64,000 bases of DNA from Amblyornis subalaris (Eukaryota; Chordata; Aves; Passeriformes; Ptilonorhynchidae). The stretch is from positions 1,550,001 through 1,614,000 of the forward strand of contig JACAXG010000060.1 of the NCBI GenBank assembly GCA_018881555.1, in the 5' to 3' direction. The position numbers were made by a program, and so were the translations under genes. This document shows, in pieces, positions 43,361 to 56,100 of the stretch (its first letter is position 1; each line of letters starts with the position of its first letter). The notes beneath the pieces were generated by a model. That model was not told where the DNA came from, made no database searches, and saw only the letters and a list, made by a program, of their open reading frames with translations.

Positions 43361-46300
43361 TAACTGATGCTCTGTCTGGTGTGTGAGGCCACTCAGCAGC
43401 AGGTTTGGAGGGTGGGTGTAGCTGCCGACCTGCCTTGAGCTGGTTTTCTTCCTCAGCATGTGGTAATGCCTCTGGCTGGTGGTGGTGGGCATCCTTTCCT
43501 GATTCTCCTTGCAGATGGCTCACTCGTCTTGATACATGGAAGCTATTTTAGGAAAAGGTCAAGGATTTGCACTCCTTCAGCAGAGCCCCCTGTAAACCAG
43601 CCAGATCTGGAGGGGATTTTGTTTGTCGAAATGCCTAACCAACCCCTTGGAAGGGATCCTCTTTTGGAGCACTGTGAGTGTGACTGCTGCTGTACACTGT
43701 ATGGTATGAAACACTTGTCCATGTTCTCTTCCCTGCCTATTTGCCTATTTAACCGTCTTCTGTTTGCTACACTATGAATGCAGTCATTTAATTTCTAGTA
43801 GTACAAGGGTTTTAAGGTGAGTGGAAGTTACTAAAAAGTAGATTTTCAGTTATGTTTTTATGTTGCAAAGAATTAATATAGAAGTAAACTAATATTATAG
43901 CTTACTTAGGACCCTTTTGCACTCAGACCTTTGTGAAGCAAGGTTGTAAAGCATGAATATTGAAAAGAAAATGAATGTTGAGTCTCGAGACTGAAACATG
44001 TGATAATGGAACATAATAGTAGGAAATGTCAGTTGTGTTTTAGATTTCAAAATTTATGGTGCGTGTAAAGTTGTTTAGTTACTTCATTCATGAAACAGAA
44101 GGGATAATGTGATTATATATAATTAATCACAAAGCCCAAATAGCACATCTGGGATATTTGTGATAAATAGTTTATTCTTTAATGACTTGTAGCCCGAAAA
44201 GTACTCACTGGAGACAATTGTAAATAACTCTGTGTAATGGATATTAAGGAAATTTAGTGATCTGGTTTTAGACAGTGCATGAATAGAAAAATACACAGAT
44301 TTATCTAATACATTTTTAATGGCAATATTTCATTTGGTTAAACTGCTCTCATGAGGTGGCGGAGATTTTTTGTTGTTAGTTAACCAATTCAAAGTATTTA
44401 TCTTTAGTCTTTTACTTTTGGGAAATGTGCCCAGGGAGTAATGAATGGGATACTTATAATAATAGGCAGAGGCTAATGTTCTAGAAAGATGCGATGCTGA
44501 AAAAATTCCACATTTGTTGGGTGTGCTGGTTGCCACAGCTGAAGCCTTTGAATTACATTTCCATTGAGTGGTTAGTGAGATAGATGTTAAAGAAATAGAT
44601 GCCAGTTTCCCACTGAAACTCTTGCCAGCAATGCGTTAAAGTGAATCATGTGGAGTTAATACAGTGGTTCAGCTCTCTTTTGTGCCTGTTCTTGCTAATT
44701 GGGATATGGCATTGTGTGTGCTTTGCCTTNCAGTTAATGCCTAACAAATCACTCCTCACCTACAGCCTTACTAACCCCATACTTAATTGAAATTTGCTCA
44801 GCAGATTCTTGATTTGTAACTATAGTGATTTCTCCTTTCACTTTGGAAGCAATTAGTATGTTATAGATGTCCCTACAACCAATAATACAAGCAATCCTGG
44901 AGGTACTGTAGCTGTGTGCTTATACCAGGAGCTCAGTTAATTTGTTTTTCTTTTATTCAAAATATTCTGATATATGATTGTTATCCATGAGAGATTTTCA
45001 GGGAACTGAATTTAAAAATGAATTATTTAAGCAATATAGCCCTGTGTCCAACTGTTTATTTTGCTGGAAATAATAACAAAACCTTACCTGAGGTCGGCTG
45101 GGACATTTTCTTCTGCTGTGGAAAACCAAGAAATTTTTTAAATAAAAATTTAAAAATATGTAGTTCAAGAGAACCATATATTAAGATTCTTTCCCTCCTT
45201 CTCTCCTTCCTTCTCAAGTGTCCATTAAGGATGTAACTCCGGCTCCTTTGGCCTTACATTGTTCTTTGCTATGCTTGGTGAAAGAAAATAATTTTTAAAA
45301 AGTTAAATCATTACAATGATTTTATTGTACCTGGTTTTATTATTAAAAAGTAAGTAAATTAAGCAAAGAAGCCCTGTGAACTGCAAACAGTAATCACCTC
45401 TTAGATTGGAAACATTTAAGAAATGTATACTGTACTTTCTAGGGCCTTGTGCAAAGCACTCCATTATTTCATAAAGACTTCACTCTGAGTTTTAATTTTG
45501 TGAATTTCTCTTTAATAGTATGCTTAAACTTCGGACGAGTTAGCAAAAATTTAGGTTTATGTATGAATAAAGAAGGATGAGTGTATGAGGAGAAAGAAAA
45601 CCGTAGCTTTTGTTTGGTGGTCTTAGCAGATCAGTTCTCCGACTCCCTAAGAGCATGTGAATTATCGTGTGGGTTTGTTTGTCTGATTTTACCTATGTGT
45701 TGGGGCTCTTAACTTGATTTCTTCAGAATGCTCTCTTTGCTGGGTGTTGTGGTGAGTATCCCTGTGCTAGGGAGTGCCAATGTGACATGAACATAGAGGA
45801 TGAAGCACATGGCTTGGGACACTGGGGTAGGGACAGAGGTAAAGAGACTACCCCAGCTTTCTGTGTAGCTCTGTGTGTACTGGAGGACTGGGTGTATGCA
45901 TTCATCAGGTACTGCTGGAGGGGATTTGACTAGGAAAGATAAGCCATCTGTGCAGGCTGGTATGGAGACAGATGAGAAAGAATAGACAAAATGGTGATTT
46001 TTCACCTTCCCCAGGCCTGTGTTTGGTGATTTGAAGCCTGCTGAGCAAAGGCTTACTTGTCTTTGTGACCTGTCATGGACGTCAGTGGAGTACTCTGTGG
46101 AGTGCAGTCTGAAAATCATTAGGGACTTTGAGAAGCGCTGATTATGATGGAGAAAAAGCCAGCAACTGGAGGTTTAAGATTCTTTTAGGGCGATGAAGTA
46201 ATTTGCATTAATTGTAGGCACTTGTTTGTAATGCCAGAATTCCATTTTTATTCAGTTGTTAGAAAGGGAGAAAACAGAAAAAGAAGTATTTTGGGAAAAG

Positions 46301-46411
46301 CAGGCGATGGTGGGAAGACTGACTAATTCTCACTCTTCTATTGACTCCTGCTTAGCAATTCTCCAAGCCTACCAAGGATGAGACAAGTTTGCTTTGCAGC
46401 AATCTTGATGC

Positions 46412-46479
46412 TTAGCTTTTTGCAAGAAAGCTAGATGGGAAACTGGAAATCTGCTTGTTCTACAAGCAGACTCCAGTTT
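46412..46479. repeat. Two adjacent inverted repeats (hairpins)
   Basis: The first has 7-bp arms tagcttt / aaagcta around ttgcaag, at about 46413-46433. The second has arms at 46440-46458 and 46462-46479 that pair almost fully (aaactgga...ctgcttgt with acaagcag...tccagttt) around a 3-base loop. Confidence 0.75.
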
Positions 46480-49400
46480 TCAAAGCTATGTAAATAAAAG
46501 AGGAAAACTCATCTTTTAACTGGATGTCTTCAGATTTCTGTAACATGTTATGTACTAAAGCAAAGAAATGGTTCCTAGTTCTCTGTAAGACTGAAGCACA
46601 TCCTAAAATTCTTTATGAAATATCCATCTGCATTCTTGCACTCAGGTATTGTATTTAATAATCCATCAGCTGCACCAATTACCTTATGTGCACTATAAAC
46701 ATTGTCTGTGAAACGTAGGTGTACTGTACCAGATGGGATTGCTTACACATGCACAAAGGCAACATCGTTCTCAAACGTGGTATTTGTTGCCAAGATCAAT
46801 ATCAATTTTCTTAGCAGCCAAGTTAGCAAGTGACATGCCTTTGACCAAATCCAAAATCGCACAATGAAAGAGCAGTGGTTTTTGTGTACAAGTCAGGAAG
46901 GCATTTAAAATGTATAATTGGCCAAAAATCACTAGGAGACCATTATGCAACTTACTCTGCTTACTAGGCTGCAGTCATTAAAAACTTGGGAGCTTCAGAA
47001 GCCAAAGGGACAGTGAGATCTATGGCTGGGAGACAGCAAAGCTATGTTCACTGGTCCATAATATATGCTCATAGGCAGAAAAGACAAGCTGAAGTTCACA
47101 TTTTTTAAGTCCTTACAAATCCTGCTGCTTTGACCTCACAGCAATCCAGGTTCCAATTCAGGTTATAGGAGTCTTAAAAGAATCCTATAAGAATCTTCTA
47201 AGTGTCTGAGTCAGTCATGGGTATGTGCAGAAGCTGGAGTTTGGTGTAAATATTCTGTAGAAGTTTGGCAAGTAAGCCCTCCCTTAAGGCAAAATGTTGC
47301 TGAAGTCTCAGTCTCTCAGTTGTCTTGTCCTTTCATGTTAAAAGGAGTCTGAAGGATGGATGATTTTCTGCAGACTTGTCTTGGCCCTTTTTTTTTGAGA
47401 GAATAGGAAGCACTACACTTAGATTTTTGAAGAGTCTTTAATGATACTTCTTACCAAAGAAATAAAGCTGCTGTGGATAAAAAGCCGTTTTCTTGTGGAT
47501 TAATAACTGGTTAGTGAGGCAAGAAATACCAGGAAAAAAATATTGCTGTTCAAAAGGAGAGAGATACCAAAGGAGCTGTGCTGAGGCCAGTCTTCTTGGT
47601 CACTGATTGGTCAAATGATTGGTCAAAAAAACCCTCTACTGATAATACTTTCTTACAGATTCAAGAGACTAATGCTGAGAGAGCATCTGTCACTGTCCTA
47701 TAGCCAAACAGCAAAATAGTAGCACTTTGGTTGCTGTTGTTCCCAGTCAATCCTATCTTGAGATATTAGGTGGACTGAATCTAGAACTGGATGGAAACCA
47801 GGGGATGAAAAGCTGGAAAACTCTTTTGAGTTCTCTTCTGAAGGGATTGTCTAGTTCAGCAGTAGGATTAAAGAAATGTCGCTAGATCATTGCAGAGAAA
47901 TTGCATATAACAGGTTCCTAGGTACACTGCTAATATCAGCTCCACCACCCTCCTTGTTTAAGCCTTTTCCAGAATTGTAATTCTGCTTTTAAGTTCCACT
48001 CTTCACTGTTGAGAGGTTGTTGGTATCCTAGTGTATCTGCAATGTGCAGGGAGAAATACTGACTGCCACCTTCTTCAAAATGATCTTCTGCATATATAAA
48101 GATCCCTCTAACAGAGTTTCAGGTAGCAAAGAAAAATATAAGGTTTATTATTTTCAGAAACATTAGTTTGAGCTACTGGTCCTGTCCTTAGGAATGTGAT
48201 TTCCCCTTAGAAGATTTTTAGGCTACAGATTGTAATATCTTTATGCTCTTTTTTTTCTTACTTCTCTTTTTCATGTTCTGAACCTCTAGATAAGATGCAG
48301 GTTATTATGGAAATGCCCTAGAACATGCCAGGTAAAGAAGAAAATCTAATTTCTTCTCTTTTGGTAATGGTAAGGTAATTAAACTCATCCATCAAAATCC
48401 ATTTCTGCAGGCAGTTTCTGCAGAGACAGCTTGCATGAGGACTGGACTGTGAAAGAAGCTTCTCAGCCTTGGCCTTTACCAAGGAATAACTCAGGTTTGG
48501 AGGACTTGAATGATTACATCCTTTTAGCAGTACAAACTGGGGTCATGGAGCCAAACTCACTGTAGTTTATGACTTTACAGCATGTGCACAGACCCCATTT
48601 CTTCAAACTGGAGTTGTTGCAAGGGACAGGTGGGCATCTTGCCCTGGAAAGTGTTCCCCAAAAGGCATTTATTTCCTGATCCTATCATCAGCTCTCCTAT
48701 GCTTCTGTTTCACATGAGCTACATTGTTTCTGGCTGCTTTTCTTTCCCCATTCCTTGNAGAAATGCCCAGTCCCAGCCTGCTGTCTGAGCCCACACAGCC
48801 AAGGCAAGGTGGGGGGTGCCTTTCCTAGGCTTCTGAAGGACTGGAGAACTTATTACATCCTTTATGGTGAAGAGGAGGGTGTTTCCGTGTGTTTCGGTTG
48901 TACACATTTGTGGGTTGATTTGGAATATGATCCAGAGCTATGCAAGTCCATGTAGACTTTTGTGTTCACTCACTGCACAGGGAAACCTTCTCTTTTCAGT
49001 GGGTTTTTGGGCCTGCAGGCACAGTAGCAGCCAGCCTTTTGACCAGAAATGGCGTCAACCTGGTCATGTTGCCTTCTCCGTGAGTTGAAGATACAGTATG
49101 TGTATTAGCTCTGACAGCTCAATATTGCACTAGTTTTGTTTTAGAGCACTCTGGAGAGCTGGGGATAAGAGACTTGTCCCTGAGCTCACAGGAGACATTA
49201 ATTCAGCTCCAGAACTTGGTGATCTACAGGTCCTGCTGGTCTACCCTCAGCTCCCAAAACAGTTAAGGTACGTTTTGGTTTCAGTGTCTTCTGTTCATCT
49301 GTTGATTATCGTGCTTGTATTTCTGCCTTTCATGGCTGTTTTTGAAGACTACAGATATAAACGCGACCATTCTAGACAGAAGGACAGGAAAAACATTTTA

Positions 49401-51484
49401 AAATAAGCCCATATCTGACCCATGTGCCAGTAAAAGGCTCATGCAGTCACTGTGGAGAGTCTCAATAAAAAATTATTATATAGGTGGCAGTAGGAGACAA
49501 CAGGCCAAGGACAAAGGCACACAAAGGAGTAGGAGAACTACTGTGCCTTCCTCAGATTCCTCACTGCTGTATTGTGCAGCAGTGAAAGCCAGCAGCTGCA
49601 ATGAGGTCTTGTGATGCTATTTGGTTTCCTGAGACTTTTTTCTCAGCTTGCTGTTTTAACAAGCCCACTGGATTGTTACTGGACACTTTGAGGGCTAAGC
49701 TGTGGAAGAAAGTTGCCACTCCAGGTCAGCCCTTGAATAAGGGTGCACACTTGTGGCTGGCAGTGCTCTGCAAGGGCAGGAGACACACGATGATGCAGGA
49801 GACCAGCTTCAGAGACACCTGAAGAAGCCTGATGCTGCAGAGGCTTGCAGTTCTGCCTCAGGAGGAGGTTTGAGGTGGCCAATGGTGGGCTAAAAGTGCT
49901 GCTTCCAGGCTTGTATTGCTCTGTGCTGGAAAGCAGATATACCCCTGCAGAGCAGTGTGGGGTCCATACAGGCCGACGGTGGGTCTGACTCACAAAGTGC
50001 TGCCAGAGATTGCACACAGTGCTTTGGACTGTGAGGGCAAGCAGGAGAACCTGCCACAACTCAACCCTCCTCTCCAAGGCACTGGATTTGTCCTGGGCAT
50101 CCTTTCAGAGTCTGAGATCAGGAGTGTTCAATCTTGCCTTCCCCTGAAGGGTTTGCTCTGGTTTGTCCTTCTGGTGAGAGCCAAAGCTCCAGCTTTTTTC
50201 ATTCCTCAGCTTCAGACCTGGGATGCTTTGGCACGTACAGATGTGCACACATACCATGTGGACATGCTACGCTCTCGTTCTCCTAGTCACATCCTGGGCT
50301 TCACTGTCTGGAAGGTTTTGCTAAGCAGTGACTTAGTGTCAAGCCAGATGTTTATACTTAGGGCAAGGTGTTGCCTGAAGTAATATACATCATTTCATCT
50401 GGTTAATATGCCTGGTTCAGAATTGCTTAACATGGGTAAACCTAGTTTGCACAGTTCCCACTCAGGAGAGAGATGGTTAATGAAGCGCTGTTTGAAATCC
50501 CAGCCCTTGCATATGTTCTTCCTGTTCTCAGGAAGCATGAGCCAACAGAAGCAATGACAGTTGCATCTGGTAAATCACAGAGTTTTACTAATGCTATCCA
50601 TTCTGGTCCATAAATTCCCCCACAGTCCATACTGAATGCTAAAAAACCTGCTTCCATTTTGGTTAAAAACACACCTTAGTTGCAGTATTTAAAATGGCAT
50701 TTGGAGCCTTGTAGATACCTACAAACTGAATCAAACCCACAGCAAAATGGAGTGTGGAGATCACAGAAGGTGCCACTTTTTGGGACTATGGAAAATGGAA
50801 GGACTGCTTATATATTCTTCTCTGGCCTTCCTCAGAGAGGAGGCTTGGGGAGGAGTGTGGGGTTCTTCAAGGATGACAAAATAGTTCATCCAAAGATGAG
50901 GTAAACTTGAATCTGAGAGCTTTGAGGTGAAGCCTCTACGTGCGCCCTTCAAAGCAGTTATTGTGTACCTATGCTCCTTTCCTGTCCCTTTACCCTCCTC
51001 TGCTTCCCAGAGAAATAGATTTAAAAATTCAGGTCTGTAATCTCTGTTAGCAAGTCTTTAGTGTCTGGTCATCAAGAAATATGTAGGGGACAAACATGAA
51101 GCCTGGACTAGGGCCTGATTATCAATGTACAAATTCATGTCCCACTCATAGCCCCTAAATATGTGTTAGCATATGCATGTCTGGCTGCTCACTGATGCAT
51201 TCAAAGATCAATTTTTCCTTTTGTTTACTTCTGCTGGACATCTGTTTCCTGACTGATGCCTAACAGCATCCCTCTGGACGGATTTGTCGAGGTAGTGTAG
51301 AGCAGACTTTGCTGTCTTGGACAGACTGGCTAGCAGTGCATCGAGTTGCAGCCTTGGTTGCTTTGATGATCATGTCTCTCCCTTCTGATCACTTTGGCCA
51401 AATACTACCCACAGCAGAACTGCAATAAAGGTTCAGTCCAGAGAAGGAAACTGATAGCATTGACCAAGGCTGGGTTTAAAATCT

Positions 51485-52895
51485 TTTATTATTTAGCTTT
51501 GCCAAACAGATAATGGAATCTGAAGTTGATTTGCTAAAATGTTTTGAAGAGGATGCCACCCCTGCCTGAGAGAAACAGAACCTCAGTGGCAGCAGGGACC
51601 TTAGGCTATGGCAGCAGTTCAAAAGAACACTTTTAATTTTGTATGCAACAATGTAAACTTCAAAAATAGTAAACTATAACCTTTTCCCCCCCCTTTTTAC
51701 ATAGCATGTGATCTATCACAGATAGAAATTTAATGGCGAACCAAAATCGCATAAGTAAACATCCTGGTGCTTACAAGTTTCATAAAAAGTGTTACATTTG
51801 ATGTAAATATCTTACATTTTTAACTCTTAACACTCACAATTATGGAGTAAAAGCAACTGGCGATTCACCCCCTTAGTCCATGCTCTCAGACTGTACATCA
51901 GCAACCACGCTCTTGCCAGCCCCTTTGATCATTTTCGGTNGAATTGTCCCACACATGACCAAGACTTCCCCTTCCTCAAATTGGCATTAATCAAGCGCAG
52001 CTCCACACAGGGGTAAAACCTGTGAAGTGAGAGGAGAACCAGGTCTCCTGCGCTCGAACTTGCAGTCCCCTGGGCCCCACGTTCCCACAGAAGCCACGGC
52101 GTGTATGGGAGGCACGTCCTGATGTCGGTGGGAATTTGGGGTCCTTTGGGGCCACAAACCTGAGCCCTGCCATTGCAAGTGCCTCGCAGCAGGACCTGGT
52201 TCTGCGTGGATAAAGACAAGAGTTCTGTAGAAGGCACTGGATTTCTCTTGCATGATTTTAAACGTGGACTACAGTCATATGCAGAATAAGGAGATCTGGG
52301 CTCTAGACTGCTTTCTCTCTAGTGCTTTAGTGCAAGCATTTTTTGCGCTTGAATTTTCCCTGTTTGCAGCGCAACATGCGCTCATCTACATAGAGTGATT
52401 TCTAAATCTTCCTTCCACTCTTCCCCCCATCTTCCCGTCCTCAAAAAGACTCCCTTTTTTGCTCCTTGAAAACTTTCAAAGTACAGCTCTGGTCAAAAAT
52501 AAACGTGTGATGTAGCATAGCATTTGTTTCTTTTAAATCACAGTGTGCAATGCATCATTNGGTACCTAATGTTCAAAATGTCTGCCCTGCTTTTCATGAA
52601 AGTCATTCTTTAAAATAACCTATGCAAATATATTTTGACTATATATTACATTCATTTAAAAAGAGAAGAGAGGTTCTTGGTTTGCAGTTTTTTTCAGTGT
52701 ACTACTTAAGTGAAAGGTCTGATGTGAAAAAAGTACAAGCAAACTGGACATGCCAAGACTCGATGCTTTAGATGGTGATCATATCAAAACTGTACAGGTA
52801 TGTACACCGTGTTGGACAGGTGTGCTTCTTCCCAAGAAAAGACCTTTGCATCATCATTTATAACGTTAACCACAAAGTTTTGGTAAAAAGAGCAT
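51485..52895 (-). other. SLC35F3: Probable SLC35F3 3'UTR
   Basis: This stretch follows the SLC35F3 stop codon on the - strand. The first reverse-strand AATAAA that I find is at 51485-51490, which would give a 3'UTR of about 1.4 kb. The extent is inferred from that signal only. Confidence 0.5.
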
Positions 52896-53140
52896 TTAAT
52901 GAGCAAAGGATGACATGGAAGGGCGAGTTCTCCGGCTTTTGTTAGGCAGTCCTGAAGCAATGTCTCCATTCCCTTCGGGGATTTCTTCCTTCTTCCGGAC
53001 TTTGAGACGTGTGAGGAGCTTTATTACCCAGACATCCCATTCCTCTGGCAAGAGCAACAGGAGAAAGCCCAGGCCAATAATGATGATGGCAATTACTCGG
53101 ACACTGTTGAAGACAATTTCACTCGTGTAGTGATCAACAA
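52896..53140 (-). CDS. SLC35F3: SLC35F3 last coding exon
   Basis: - strand acceptor gtcccacgcag, stop TAA at 52898-52896. It encodes VVDHYTSEIVFNSVRVIAII, the final Leu-rich helix, PEEWDVWVIKLLTRLKVRKK and a polar tail. Confidence 0.95.
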
Positions 53141-56100
53141 CTGCGTGGGACATTGAATGGGTGTTATTACATGGGAAAAGGCATTAGGGTAGTATCCCCT
53201 TCCCTCCCCCTCACCTCCCCAGCTCTGAGGGCTAGCTGTGGCAGGAGAACATGGCCATGGAGGCAGTGATGGCAGGGGCATTATCCTTCCTGCTGGTCGA
53301 GCACGCAGAAGGGCACATCACTGCCACCAACAGCACAGGAACTCCTGCTGAGGTTCAGGTACGCAGAGAAAGGGCATTTCCCTTCCCCAGCATGGCAGCT
53401 CCTCCATGCAAATTTGTCGTCTCACCCCGAGTGCCCTGTGGAGTAAGAAACCCTGCATGGGCTGAGCTGTGCGCACACTCTAGTGAGTATCACACAATTT
53501 GGTAGCCAAGTCTGCCAGAGCAGTGCCCAGCTCTGTGTGCATGTAGCCAGCACAGAGCTGGGAGCTGCCACCTGCACCGTGGCAGCAGCTGAGCATGCTG
53601 GGTTTTAGGAGCAGTGGCTCTGCTTTGGGTCAGGGTTGTGTCTGCACTCCCCTGCTCAGCCCTCTCGGACTCTGCAGTCTCTTGGGTCTCACTAAATTTC
53701 AGAAAACTTTTGGAGAAATGTACCAGGCCATGCCCAAAATTGAATTGTCCAGTGCTCTTGATAAACACCTGCAATGTTATTTACCAAGGCAAGCAGATTT
53801 ACTAGTACATATCTGCTCTAAAATGTAAGCAATTTTATTTGTTTCAATTTAATGTTAAGCCTGCCTTGAAGAAATCATTAAGAATTGATTTCTGCTTTAT
53901 CCATGTGTTTTCATTCCAGCCCAGAGATGAATGACTTCAAATCTACTTTGTTTTTCAGTACTCTAGATTCTTCGGACAGTAATTTAAAAACCAATTCTAG
54001 AAATTATGAATATTCATGTAATATTATACAATACATATTTAACACATTAAAAATGCATTTTTAATCAGTGTCATCTCTGTAAGTCTTTGAGTGAAGATGC
54101 AAACCATGTTTAGTAAATCTATTTGCTTTTATCCCTGCTGTGTATTTGAAAGGCCCCAGATATACTGTATTTATTAAAATGCAAAAGACAGAAATTCTTA
54201 CCTGCATTCACTGGGACACTCAGTACAATTCCAAGAGAAATCAAAGTGGGGTAGGTAATAGCAATCCCAAAATTTAGTAGAATATTGAATGCTGAAGTAG
54301 GAAAGAAAAGCACCTTTTAGTACAGTGAAATTAGGCAGAAGGAATGTCACTTGAAACATTTATGCTTTATTAGTCTCTCTGTTGTTCACATAAAGGGAGC
54401 GTACATCAACTTCTTTTATTTTTTCTGAAGATACCAGAGGACAAAGGTTTGTGTGCTGCATGTCTACCTGCCCGCCACATTGCTGTTTCCAGGGAACTCT
54501 ATCTCCCACTGGAGTCCAGTGGCAGGATCAGGGTGAGGTTTGGGTACAGCCTGTGTCTCTCAGTGTCATGTGCAGTAATTCCTACTCTATACTGATCCAG
54601 TGATCCACTTGGCCCTGCTGAAAGACTAAACACTTCATCTGGGAGATTTCAGCTGAACAGCAGCTTCTGTCTGGATGCTTTTTTGTAGGAAAGCTGCCTC
54701 CAGTTGCAGGTGGAAGATGCTGTAAATCTAACCCTCTTCCGGGCAGGAAATTGCTAAATATGGTTTCATACAATGAAATTATAATATCATTACTACGGAA
54801 TGATTATAATATCACTCTATTGTAATACCATACACTGTTTGTGGAGTGTCTCATGACAAATTAATAATTGCTTTGGACCAAATTCACCCTTGTTTTAAGG
54901 TGATTAGCTTTAGCAGAGTCAGGAGAGCCTTGCCAATACTGAGCTTGTCAGGAGCTGGGGCTCTTGACTGTCTTCTAGTAGTACCCATGTATTGCACACA
55001 CCAGTGATTGCTTGCCACGTTCTGCACCACTTGCTTACAGACACCTTCCATTGAGTCCACTGGTAAGTAACCTGGAGGTACTTCTGGAGTCAAGTGTGGT
55101 GACTGTTCAGGGTAAAAGGAGCTGGGACTCAAGACGGGGCTAGAGAAGAGCTATTTCCAGTAGAAATTAGTGTTTTAGGAGATGCGATTCCGTCATCCAG
55201 TTTAGGGACCAACTGGGGCAGCAAGTCAACACATCTAGTTTAACAATGAACAACATTGCATTTCTCATAACCATTAACTATTAAAACTTGGACTGGCATC
55301 CCTCCCCAGCTGGGTTCCTTTGGTGGCACAGCAGTGGCAGTAGAAGAGAGGAGTGCCACCTACCAAATTTCCATCCGCACTATGCAACATTACATTTTCA
55401 AAAATTTCCTCCTCTTTAGGAGTAGCACTTAGCTATTACTGCAGGCAGCAGAGGCTCTGCTTGACTGGCCTGGCCTAACCTCCTTGCTGGGAGGATGCTG
55501 ATAAGCCCAAGATAATGCCCTGCCAGCAGGGCTGTTTCCCTCACAGCCTGGGCAAGTGTCACCTGTCCCTGTGACGCAGAGTTCATGAGTAAGAGTTAGG
55601 ACCAGCTTTACAGTTTAGTCTCACAGCACCTTCTAATGGGACCCACAGAACTTTGGCTTGGTAATAACAGCAGAAGCGAGGTCTACATTGCCATTAGGAA
55701 TGGAGCCTCTCATGATATCTCAAACTAATAATTAGTTTCAGAAGAAAACAGCTCCAGTATGGGAGAGGTTTGCAGCTTCCACCAGTGGCCAGTTTCTGGC
55801 ACCCTCCTCCACCCTGAGCAGTGAGAGCCCCCCATCTACTCACTCAATAAGAGAATTGAAAATCCGCAGAGGTTTCCCCAAGGAATGATGTCAAAAGAGC
55901 TCCAGTACTCCACTTTGGTAAAATAAAGGATGACAGGAATACAGGTAACGAAGAGGACGTTGAAGACAGCTAATACAGACAGGAATAAGGCAGCTTCTCC
56001 AAATTTAGCACTGCCCAAAAGAAGTTTGAATAAAACCTAAAAGAGGAAAATACATGGGTTTAACTCTCTTGCATCACATGCCTGGAAGGCTGGTGTTCTG

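Larger units (their letters stand above)
42320..51480. other. Intergenic DNA between COA6 and SLC35F3
   Basis: About 9 kb with no recognisable exon. The longest open frames (136 codons at 45709-46119 on the -, 155 at 49916-50383 on the +) lack family features, conserved motifs or splice context that I can identify. Small structures inside it (tandem duplication, double hairpin, paired ATTGG boxes) are listed separately. Confidence 0.6.

Noticed and set aside
43460..43777. 105-codon + strand frame with a Cys cluster
   Set aside because: The Cys cluster is short and irregular, no family is recognised, and the start context is unremarkable.
45709..46119. 136-codon - strand frame between COA6 and SLC35F3
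   Set aside because: Ser/Thr-rich composition, no motif or splice context, and not recognised.
49676..50383. Overlapping 133- and 155-codon frames on opposite strands
   Set aside because: Both open over the same bases with no protein-like signature; likely chance in a GC-moderate stretch.
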